From CAYOUV01 sp964407265 (GTDB lineage Bacteria > Chloroflexota > Anaerolineae > Anaerolineales > Villigracilaceae), in NCBI GenBank assembly GCA_964407265.1, contig CAYOUV010000081.1:1-12417 (forward strand): a stretch of 12,417 nt of DNA, in the 5' to 3' direction. The notes below the pieces were generated by a model. That model was given only the letters and a program-made list of their open reading frames with translations. It was not told where the DNA came from and did no database searches. Below are positions 1 to 4,735 of the stretch, piece after piece; within the stretch, counting starts at the first letter, position 1, and each line of letters starts with the position of its first letter. The position numbers were made by a program, and so were the translations under genes.

Positions 1-130
1 CCGCGTAAGCGGGCGCTGGCGGGCTGGGTTCGGGTGCAACCGGGGATTCATCTGAAGATACTACTTCAGGCTTGACCGCTTCCGGGCCGGGAGCTTGCTC
101 CGCGTAAGGGGACGCTGGCGGGCCGGGTTC
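1..130. repeat. Two imperfect 31-bp direct repeats inside the TPR gene linker
   Basis: Positions 1-31 and 100-130 match at 28 of 31 bases and start 99 bp apart, which is exactly 33 codons, so the reading frame is kept. On the coding strand they encode the Pro/Ala/Tyr stretches of the linker. The first copy touches the window edge, so the array may continue to the left. Confidence 0.6.
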
Positions 131-400
131 CTGCGAGTTGGGAGCTGGTGCGCTGGGCGCTGGCTCCGACAGGCGCTCCAAGAACTGTTTGGCTCCAGCA
201 TGGCCGGGATTGATGGTTAGGACCCGCCGAAAACAATATTCGCGCTGGGCAGGATCGGAGCAAGTGGCGCCCAGCAAGAACCAGCCCTGCTCCGATTGCG
301 GATCTTCCTTGACCACTTGTGCAAAGTACGCGGCGGCGAGCTCTAAATCACCTGCCTTGGCTGCCGCGATACCAGCCCGAATGTTCTCCTCTTTGGACAT
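1..400 (-). CDS. TPR-repeat protein, N-terminal part (runs off left edge)
   Basis: Reading the minus strand from the ATG at 400 gives 133 open codons to the window edge, with no stop. Residues 4-77 look like one to two tetratricopeptide-type helical hairpins: an alanine-rich helix pair (AAKAGDLELAAAYFAQVV), then GWFLLG, and an FRRVLTINPGHAGAK segment. This resembles the short TPR modules that open many Chloroflexota proteins, and a role as a protein-protein scaffold is inferred from that. From residue 78 the chain becomes Pro/Ala/Glu-rich, with two similar stretches (GPPASPYA at 93-100 and SPPAPAYA at 126-133), typical of a flexible linker before another domain that is out of view. The start is supported by a purine-rich GGGGAAGG about 10 nt upstream. 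There is no signal peptide in the visible part, so the N-terminus is probably cytoplasmic. The full function cannot be judged from the fragment. Confidence 0.75.
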   Translation of the reverse strand, partial: MSKEENIRAGIAAAKAGDLELAAAYFAQVVKEDPQSEQGWFLLGATCSDPAQREYCFRRVLTINPGHAGAKQFLERLSEPAPSAPAPNSQEPGPPASPYAEQAPGPEAVKPEVVSSDESPVAPEPSPPAPAYA

Positions 401-622
401 GCGCGCTTTTACCTTCCCCGGTCGGTTGACATGTTAATATTCTAATGCAAATTTGGCGGTTTTTGTAGCAATATCATTGCTTAAATGATCGCTCTTTTTT
501 CCTATTTTTAGCTCTCCCCTGACTAAAGTCCCGGCAGTCTCCCAGTCAGCAGAGCCGGTCCGGAGACCGGCTCTAATCAAGGAGATTGCTACCCCGGCTT
601 GGCCTAGCGGTTTTTTATTTCT
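401..622. other. Intergenic region between CPBP protease and TPR gene
   Basis: About 220 bases without a gene. It holds the UNCG-capped hairpin at 551-574 and an AT-rich stretch (430-520) that should contain the promoter of the TPR gene. I could not find a convincing -35/-10 pair on the minus strand; TAGAAT near 441-446 is the best -10 candidate and has no good -35 partner. Confidence 0.4.
551..574 (-). terminator. UNCG-capped hairpin, copy 1, downstream of the CPBP gene
   Basis: A perfect 10-bp stem: AGAGCCGGTC (551-560) and GACCGGCTCT (565-574) flank four bases. In the minus-strand transcript the loop reads UCCG closed by C-G, a member of the extra-stable UNCG tetraloop class. It lies about 48 nt after the protease stop codon and has no U-run, so it may act as an RNA 3'-end stabiliser or a weak terminator rather than a standard intrinsic terminator. 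A near-copy lies at 2448-2469 after thrS. Confidence 0.6.
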
Positions 623-1351
623 TCAGCCGAGGACCCTGCCCCAGAACAGCAGCCAGCCCAGAACATTCGCGCTGCAGTGCGCGATCATCATTAGATAAAT
701 GTTTTGTTTGCGCCAGGTTGTGTAGACCCACGGCAGTAACCACAGGATGCGCGAAAAAACCTGCCACGGGGTCCAGAAGTGATAAAGCGAGAACAGACTC
801 ACATTGATCAGGGGAGCCCAGGCGCCGAAACGTTCGAGACGCGGAAGTAAATAACCGCGAAAGTACAATTCTTCGATCACGGGCAGCGCAAAACCATTAA
901 CCAGCAGCCCGACCCAAAAGGTCAGCAGCAACGCCGGCCGGGCAAATGCCTGGAGCTGGCTCGCGTTGAAGATCAAGAACCACCCGGGCAGCCAGGCAAA
1001 CCAGGCCTGAGCAATGAGGTTATCCAGCAGGGGGGTCAGCCCGGTCGCCAGGAAACCCCAGATAACCAATACCAGCGGGATGGCCAAATACTGCCATATG
1101 GGTAGAGACTGGCGATAAAGCACCACCCCGTCGAGCGAAAAGTTCTGATTGTGACGTCGGGCCTGGGAAAACAAGATGCCCAGTTCCAAAGGCAGGATCA
1201 CTAAGACAGCGGCAACCAGGATTGCCAGCATGGCCGGGTAGTCGCTCGCGATCAAGATCGGGGCCAGGAAGATGTACACCAGCGTCCCGGCCAACCCGGG
1301 GATAAGGTGCAGCAGGATGGATTTGGAAAGAGAATGTTCTTGGTTATTCAT
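623..1351 (-). CDS. CPBP-family intramembrane metalloprotease
   Basis: A 242-residue, very hydrophobic protein with about seven or eight predicted membrane segments. It carries the conserved motifs of the CPBP (Abi/CAAX protease and bacteriocin-processing, Rce1-like) family: EELYFR with E160, E161 and R165; FSLYH with F187 and H191; and HCSAN with H225 and N229. The likely metal-binding and catalytic residues are therefore all present and the enzyme is probably active. Family members cleave substrates within or next to membranes; the substrate here cannot be read from sequence. The ATG at 1351 is chosen because AGGAG lies 6 nt upstream. An ATG at 1384 with GAGAGGG five nt upstream would add 11 residues. 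Longer in-frame extensions overlap the small membrane gene and are unlikely. It is the last gene of a regulator-small protein-protease cassette, with a 91-nt gap after the small gene, and is probably repressed by the TetR protein encoded upstream. Confidence 0.85.
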   Translation of the reverse strand: MNNQEHSLSKSILLHLIPGLAGTLVYIFLAPILIASDYPAMLAILVAAVLVILPLELGILFSQARRHNQNFSLDGVVLYRQSLPIWQYLAIPLVLVIWGFLATGLTPLLDNLIAQAWFAWLPGWFLIFNASQLQAFARPALLLTFWVGLLVNGFALPVIEELYFRGYLLPRLERFGAWAPLINVSLFSLYHFWTPWQVFSRILWLLPWVYTTWRKQNIYLMMIAHCSANVLGWLLFWGRVLG

Positions 1352-1388
1352 GGAAAGCTCCTGATATTCTTTCAGAGGTTTCATTCCA

Positions 1389-1423
1389 GCCCTCTCCGGT
1401 AATTGAATCCCGCCGGAGGGGGC
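1389..1423 (-). other. Stem-loop between the small membrane gene and the protease gene
   Basis: GCCCTCTCCGG (1389-1399) and CCGGAGGGGGC (1413-1423) form an 11-bp GC-rich stem with one imperfect pair and a 13-nt loop. It begins about 20 nt after the small gene's stop and has no U-run. It could be an mRNA processing or stability element, or it could attenuate read-through and lower protease expression relative to the small protein. These roles are inferred; only the dyad is seen. Confidence 0.4.
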
Positions 1424-1442
1424 CGGGTTGAAGGACTGGAGG

Positions 1443-1640
1443 TTACTGTTCGAGCAGTGCAAAGATGCGTACCAAGAAAAAGGCCAGCCCCGCGCTAAAA
1501 ATAGCGCTGCCAATAGCGACCATAGCGGTCTGTGCAAAAGCCTGAGTGACAAGTTGCGCGCTGGCGACAACGCTAATCCCGGCCACAGCCAAGGCGGCGA
1601 AGGTGACGATCGTGCGGGTGACTAACTGTTTGATATTCAT
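1443..1640 (-). CDS. Small two-helix membrane protein of unknown function
   Basis: A 65-residue protein that I do not recognise. It begins MNIKQLVTR, then has two hydrophobic stretches at about residues 10-31 and 39-62 with a short polar turn (TQAFAQ) between them, and ends RIFALLEQ. Basic residues (K4, R9) precede helix 1 and R58 sits in helix 2. The first helix could be read as a signal sequence (ASAQ near residues 26-29 resembles a cleavage site), which would leave a single-span or secreted product. The start at 1640 is chosen because AAGGAG lies 6 nt upstream. A longer version from 1670 would start inside the operator/promoter and is unlikely. It sits between the TetR regulator and the CPBP protease, so it may be a partner, chaperone or substrate of the protease. 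That link rests on gene order alone. Confidence 0.65.
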   Translation of the reverse strand: MNIKQLVTRTIVTFAALAVAGISVVASAQLVTQAFAQTAMVAIGSAIFSAGLAFFLVRIFALLEQ

Positions 1641-1661
1641 TTCTTTCTCCTTAATTTTTTT

Positions 1662-1689
1662 ATTATACATACTATTATGTATGTATAAT
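1662..1689. promoter_or_regulatory. TetR-type operator 2, overlapping the promoter of the small membrane gene
   Basis: A perfect inverted repeat: ATTATACATAC (1662-1672), a 6-bp spacer (TATTAT), then GTATGTATAAT (1679-1689). The core half-site TACATAC/GTATGTA is the same as in operator 1 at the TetR promoter. On the minus strand the left arm contains TATAAT (1662-1667), and TAGTAT (1669-1674) is a second possible -10; a TTGCCA at 1690-1695 is the nearest -35-like box but lies 15 or 22 bp away, so the exact promoter is uncertain. A bound repressor would block transcription of the small gene and the protease. Confidence 0.75.
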
Positions 1690-1711
1690 TGGCAAAAAAA
1701 ATACTTCCCTA

Positions 1712-2323
1712 TTACCTGGCCTGGATGCCAGCCATCAAAATGTCGGCAAAGGTTTCGGCGCTGGCTTTAAGGGAGAACTGCGACGGCGCTGTCAACCACA
1801 GTTGGATCAAACCGTTCTGAAATGCCAAATAAGCGCGTGCCATCGCTTTCGCCTCCCGGTCAGCACGCAGCAGACCCTGCTGCTGGCCTTGATCCATGAT
1901 GCCGGCCAGTGAAACTATCAGCGCGATGCCGGAGTCGATTTGCTGCCGACGGCCATCTTCCAGTTCCGGGACCAGCCCGGTCTTGAACAACTCCAGTTCA
2001 ATCAAGCCTCGCAATTCGCGATCTTCTTCGATTGCTTGCAATTGACGGACGAAGACACGCCGCAGGATCTCGAGCAGCGTTCCGCCTTCAGAGACAGCCT
2101 GCTGCATGATCAAGGTGCCGCGGCCAGCGTATTCGCTCACCAAGGTATTGTAAAGTTCGGCTTTGCTGCCGAAGTGCCAGTAGATCGCACCGCGCGTTAC
2201 TCCGGCTTCCCGGGCGATGTCTTCCAGGGTGGTGGCGGCATAGCCCTTCTTGCTGAAGATGATCAGGGCTTGCTTGAGCAATTGTTCGCGCGTGATGGCA
2301 GCTTCTTCTTTGGTCTTTCGCAT
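1712..2323 (-). CDS. TetR/AcrR-family transcriptional repressor
   Basis: A 203-residue protein of usual family length. The N-terminal helix-turn-helix lies at about residues 31-51 and contains AGVTRGAIYWHF, the recognition-helix sequence shared with the AcrR/TtgR branch that represses multidrug efflux pumps. The opening RKTKEEA also resembles AcrR (RKTKQEA in E. coli, from memory). The C-terminal part (about 55-203) is all-helical and should bind an inducer and dimerise; its ligand cannot be predicted. The ATG at 2323 has AGAGG five nt upstream. The gene has its own promoter overlapped by an inverted-repeat operator, pointing to autorepression. The same operator recurs downstream of its stop, ahead of the small membrane gene, so it is the likely repressor of that gene and the CPBP protease. 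Unlike most AcrR relatives it has no efflux pump gene beside it in this window. Confidence 0.9.
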   Translation of the reverse strand: MRKTKEEAAITREQLLKQALIIFSKKGYAATTLEDIAREAGVTRGAIYWHFGSKAELYNTLVSEYAGRGTLIMQQAVSEGGTLLEILRRVFVRQLQAIEEDRELRGLIELELFKTGLVPELEDGRRQQIDSGIALIVSLAGIMDQGQQQGLLRADREAKAMARAYLAFQNGLIQLWLTAPSQFSLKASAETFADILMAGIQAR

Positions 2324-2336
2324 TGGATCCTCTGTT

Positions 2337-2356
2337 TACATACTACCACGTATGTA
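2337..2356. promoter_or_regulatory. TetR-type operator 1, in the regulator's own promoter
   Basis: TACATAC (2337-2343), the spacer TACCAC, then GTATGTA (2350-2356): the same half-sites and the same 6-bp spacing as operator 2 at 1662-1689. It covers the -10 box (2340-2345) and most of the spacer of the TetR promoter, so binding would exclude RNA polymerase. A second register, ACATAC with a 10-bp gap to GTATGT (2354-2359), is also present here. Confidence 0.75.
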
Positions 2357-2368
2357 TGTTTTTATCAA
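2340..2368 (-). promoter_or_regulatory. Sigma70-type promoter of the TetR gene
   Basis: On the minus strand TTGATA (2363-2368) is separated by 17 bp from TAGTAT (2340-2345). The start site should fall near 2333, giving a leader of only about 10 nt that just includes the AGAGG ribosome-binding site. Confidence 0.6.
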
Positions 2369-2384
2369 GAGATATTTAATCGAA

Positions 2385-2413
2385 GGCGGGTCACGTATGA
2401 TTCGTAACCCGCC
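2385..2413. other. Hairpin between thrS and the TetR gene
   Basis: GGCGGGT (2385-2391) pairs with ACCCGCC (2407-2413), and an inner ACG/CGT follows one mismatch, leaving a 7-nt loop. It has no U-run on either side. It may help end the thrS transcript together with the hairpin at 2448-2469, but this is a guess. Confidence 0.4.
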
Positions 2414-2447
2414 GGTGTGTTGCTCCCTACTGGTTCCCCAACCACCA

Positions 2448-2469
2448 GAGCCGATCCGAAGACCGGCTC
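2448..2469 (-). terminator. UUCG-capped hairpin, copy 2, downstream of thrS
   Basis: GAGCCGATC (2448-2456) and GACCGGCTC (2461-2469) form a 9-bp stem with one G-U pair in the transcript. The loop in the minus-strand RNA is UUCG closed by C-G, the classic extra-stable tetraloop. It starts 12 nt after the thrS stop codon, lacks a U-run, and is a near-copy of the hairpin at 551-574. It probably protects or defines the thrS mRNA 3' end. Confidence 0.6.
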
Positions 2470-2481
2470 CAATCTAAATTC

Positions 2482-4293
2482 TTACAGTTCGCTCGAGCGG
2501 CTGCCAATCCGGTCCGTGGCACGCGCAATGAAGGCGCTCAACGGAATATCGTTCTCCTGGCTGCCATCCCGCACCCGCAGCGAGACCGTCCCGGCTTCCA
2601 TTTCATTATTTCCCACCACCAGCATGTAGGGAACCTTCATCAACTGCGCGTTGCGGATCTTGGCGTTCATGCGGTCGGAGCCCAGGTCGGCGCTGGCCCG
2701 CAGGCCGGCCCCCTTCAATTGCCCGGCAATGTCCTCGGCATATTCGTTCTGCCCGTCCGTGATCGGGATGACGCGCACCTGTTCCGGCGCCAGCCAGGCC
2801 GGGAAAGCCCCGGCGTAGTGTTCGATCAGGAAGCCGATCATGCGCTCGTGCGTGCTGAGCGGCGCGCGGTGGATGCACAAGGGCACCTCATCCTGCCCAT
2901 CGCGGTTCGTGAATTTCAGGTCGAAGCGCTCGGGCACCGCAAAGTCGACCTGGTTGGTCGCCAGCGTGAACTCGCGTCCGATGGCCGACCAGATCTGGAC
3001 GTCGATCTTGGGCCCGTAGAACGCGGCCTCGTCCGCGACTTCCACGTATGGCACACCGCCGTTGTCCATCGCGCGGCGCACCATGTCCTCCGTCTTGAGC
3101 CACAGGCGCTCGTTATCGACATACTTCTTGCCGAGTCCGGCCTTGCCGTGCAGCGACAGGCGCATGACGTACTTCTCGATCCCGAACAGGTCGAAGTATT
3201 TCTTGTACAGGTCGATCACGCCCAGGAACTCCTGCTCGAACTGTTCCTCGGCGCAGTAGATATGGGCGTCGTTCATCTGCATCGAGCGCACGCGCATCAG
3301 GCCAAACAGCTCGCCGGATTTCTCGTAGCGGTAGCAGGTGCCGTATTCGGCCAGGCGCAGCGGCAGCTCGCGGTACGAGCGCGGCCGGGCTCCGAAGATC
3401 TTGTGGTGCATCGGGCAGTTCATCGGCTTGACATAGTAGCGCACGCCCTCCAGCTCCATGGGCGGGTACATCGATTCAGCATAGTACGGCAGGTGACCGG
3501 AGCGGATGAACAGGTCTTCCTTGGTCAGGTGCGGCGTGCGCACGCGCACGTAGCCAGCCTTGGTTTCCATTTCCTTGGCCAGATCTTCCAGTTCCTCGAT
3601 CATCACGCCGCCATTCGGCAGCCAGAGCGGCAGGCCGGGGCCGACCTCGTCATCGTAGATGAAGATCTCCAGTTCCTTGCCCAGCTTGCGGTGGTCGCGC
3701 TTTTTGGCTTCCTCCAGCATGTGCAGGTATTCTTTCAACTCGTCCGGCTTCTGCCAGGCCGTGCCGTAGATGCGCGTCAGCATCTTGTTGTTCTCGTCGC
3801 CGCGCCAGTAAGCCCCGGCGACCGACATCAGCTTGATGGCTGACGGGTTGATCTCCTTGGTGTTCGCCACATGCGGACCGCGGCACAGATCGACAAAGTC
3901 GTCCTGCTTGTAGATCGAGATCTCCGGCTTCTCGTCCAGCGGCTCGCCGTACTCATCAAAGCCGCCCTGCTCCAGCCCGTCGATCAATTCCAGCTTGTAG
4001 GGCTGGTCTTTGAAGATTTTGCGCGCTTCGTCCGCCGGGACCACTTCCTTGACGAAGTCGTGCTGGCCGGCAATGATCTGGCGCATGCGTTTCTGGATCG
4101 CATCCAGGTCTTCTTCCTTGAGCGGCTCGGGCAGGTCGAAGTCATAGTAAAAGCCGTTCTCGACCGGTGGACCGATGGTGTACTTGGCTTCCGGGAACAT
4201 CTCGAGCACGGCCTGCGCCATGACGTGCGCGGCCGAGTGCCGGATGCGGTAAAGCTGCGAATCCTGGTAGCGTTCGTTCTTCTGTTCAGCCAT
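2482..4293 (-). CDS. thrS: Threonyl-tRNA synthetase lacking the N-terminal TGS domain
   Basis: A 603-residue class II synthetase that charges tRNA-Thr in the cytoplasm. Residues 9-200 are the editing (SAD) region with HSAAH (H19, H23) and CRGPH (C137, H141), the residues that clear Ser-tRNA-Thr. About residues 205-500 are the catalytic core, with MNCP (C293), NDAHIY (H344) and CIHR (H475) matching the three zinc ligands known in the E. coli enzyme, and R334 in the FGLMRVRSM segment. From about 505 is the anticodon-binding domain (ending KVPYMLVVGNNEM and a basic tail). The protein starts only 18 residues before the editing motif, whereas E. coli ThrRS has about 54 more residues there holding a TGS domain. 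The upstream DNA is T-box leader, so the missing domain is not a mis-called start. The ATG at 4293 has AAGGAG 6 nt upstream. Expression is controlled by the T-box leader at 4356-4674. Confidence 0.97.
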   Translation of the reverse strand: MAEQKNERYQDSQLYRIRHSAAHVMAQAVLEMFPEAKYTIGPPVENGFYYDFDLPEPLKEEDLDAIQKRMRQIIAGQHDFVKEVVPADEARKIFKDQPYKLELIDGLEQGGFDEYGEPLDEKPEISIYKQDDFVDLCRGPHVANTKEINPSAIKLMSVAGAYWRGDENNKMLTRIYGTAWQKPDELKEYLHMLEEAKKRDHRKLGKELEIFIYDDEVGPGLPLWLPNGGVMIEELEDLAKEMETKAGYVRVRTPHLTKEDLFIRSGHLPYYAESMYPPMELEGVRYYVKPMNCPMHHKIFGARPRSYRELPLRLAEYGTCYRYEKSGELFGLMRVRSMQMNDAHIYCAEEQFEQEFLGVIDLYKKYFDLFGIEKYVMRLSLHGKAGLGKKYVDNERLWLKTEDMVRRAMDNGGVPYVEVADEAAFYGPKIDVQIWSAIGREFTLATNQVDFAVPERFDLKFTNRDGQDEVPLCIHRAPLSTHERMIGFLIEHYAGAFPAWLAPEQVRVIPITDGQNEYAEDIAGQLKGAGLRASADLGSDRMNAKIRNAQLMKVPYMLVVGNNEMEAGTVSLRVRDGSQENDIPLSAFIARATDRIGSRSSEL

Positions 4294-4314
4294 GTCTATC
4301 TCCTTACCTCTCTG

Positions 4315-4342
4315 CCCTCCCCCCTTGCGGACGGGGTGAGGG
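4315..4342 (-). repeat. GC-rich hairpin between the T-box terminator and the thrS start
   Basis: CCCTC (4315-4319) with GAGGG (4338-4342), one mismatch, then CCCC (4321-4324) with GGGG (4333-4336), closing on an 8-nt loop. It sits after the T-box terminator and about 20 nt before the thrS ATG. The sequence resembles C-rich/G-rich intergenic dispersed hairpins found in many bacterial genomes (recalled, not searched), so it may be a small inserted repeat. It stops short of the ribosome-binding site. Confidence 0.45.
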
Positions 4343-4355
4343 GACGTGGGGTCCT

Positions 4356-4392
4356 AAAAAAACAAAAACTCTCGCCCATTCCGGGGCGAGAG
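4356..4392 (-). terminator. Intrinsic terminator of the thrS T-box leader
   Basis: On the minus strand CTCTCGCCC (4392-4384) and GGGCGAGAG (4377-4369) form a perfect 9-bp stem with a 6-nt loop, followed directly by a T-rich run (4368-4356) broken by a single G. It is a textbook Rho-independent terminator placed upstream of thrS, so most transcripts end here when charged tRNA-Thr is plentiful. Confidence 0.95.
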
Positions 4393-4674
4393 GAGTCCTT
4401 TACAGGATATTGCTCACGCGGTTCCACCCGATTTACTCCCTGGGTTTCGCGTTGTGCTGCGCACGCCGCGACCTGCGGAGTATCTCTTGCGGCCTGTAAC
4501 GGGGCCAGCCGTTCCTTTTACTCGTTGACAGCCAACTACTGTCAACTTTCAAATTTCCGCTCGCGGGGGGTTTTCAGCAGGTGGGCCTGGAGTCGGCTTC
4601 CAGTCTGTGGCCGCGCTCTCCCTGACAGGCGCCGGGCTGCTTACTCGTCCCGGTCGATGCGTTTGGATAGTATT
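4356..4674 (-). promoter_or_regulatory. T-box riboswitch controlling thrS (specifier ACC, Thr)
   Basis: The leader senses uncharged tRNA-Thr by pairing with its anticodon and its free 3' end. Stem I contains the GAGTA motif (4646-4642), an AGAGC element near 4619-4615, and the codon ACC (4582-4580). ACC is flanked by TGCT, which pairs with AGCA just after GAGTA, so it is placed correctly in the specifier loop; ACC is a Thr codon. A hairpin at 4524-4546 (8-bp stem) and an AACGG/CCGTT stem with a CTGGCC loop near 4498-4513, which can pair with GGCC downstream, fit the stem II and IIA/B region. TACTCC/GGAGTA encloses stem III. The T-box core GGGTGGAACCGCG lies at 4429-4417. CGGG and GCG around the UGGAACC bulge can pair with CGCCCCG (4388-4382), which forms an antiterminator that excludes the terminator at 4356-4392. 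The transcript start near 4674 is inferred from the promoter. Confidence 0.95.
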
Positions 4675-4680
4675 GGTCCT

Positions 4681-4708
4681 ATTATAAGCCGGATTTAAAG
4701 CCTGTCAA
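4681..4708 (-). promoter_or_regulatory. Near-consensus sigma70 promoter of thrS
   Basis: On the minus strand a perfect TTGACA (4703-4708) and a perfect TATAAT (4681-4686) are separated by 16 bp. It begins only about 27 bp after the stop codon of the WD40 gene and drives the T-box leader. A strong constitutive promoter fits control by transcription attenuation rather than by initiation. Confidence 0.9.
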
Positions 4709-4715
4709 GCCGGCC

Positions 4716-4733
4716 TTACAAATGAAATTGTAA
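4716..4733. other. Weak AT-rich hairpin right after the WD40 gene stop
   Basis: TTACAA (4716-4721) pairs with TTGTAA (4728-4733) around a 6-base loop, immediately beyond the stop codon of the WD40 gene. It is short and has no U-run, so its role as a terminator is doubtful. If the WD40 transcript does not end here it would read into the thrS T-box leader. Confidence 0.25.
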
Positions 4734-4735
4734 AC

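Noticed and set aside
138..437. Plus-strand frame of 99 codons at the left edge
   Set aside because: Antisense to the TPR gene, which has a recognisable fold and a better start.
426..450. TTGACA on the plus strand at 426-431 as a promoter
   Set aside because: No good -10 box at 16-18 bp and no plus-strand gene downstream.
590..622. Plus-strand terminator suggested by a T6 run after GGCTTGGCC
   Set aside because: The stem is only three pairs and no plus-strand gene precedes it.
1443..1570. Longer protease start at 1570 giving 315 residues
   Set aside because: The added 73 residues overlap the small membrane gene, are not CPBP-like and lack a better ribosome-binding site than the one before 1351.
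2719..3843. 374-codon open frame on the plus strand
   Set aside because: It lies wholly antisense to thrS, whose protein is clearly real; the frame has the Val/Asp/His-rich, low-complexity look of a GC-rich complementary strand and matches no family I know.
3871..4698. 275-codon open frame on the plus strand over the thrS start and leader
   Set aside because: Antisense to thrS and the T-box; the product looks like a chance frame and has no supporting ribosome-binding site.
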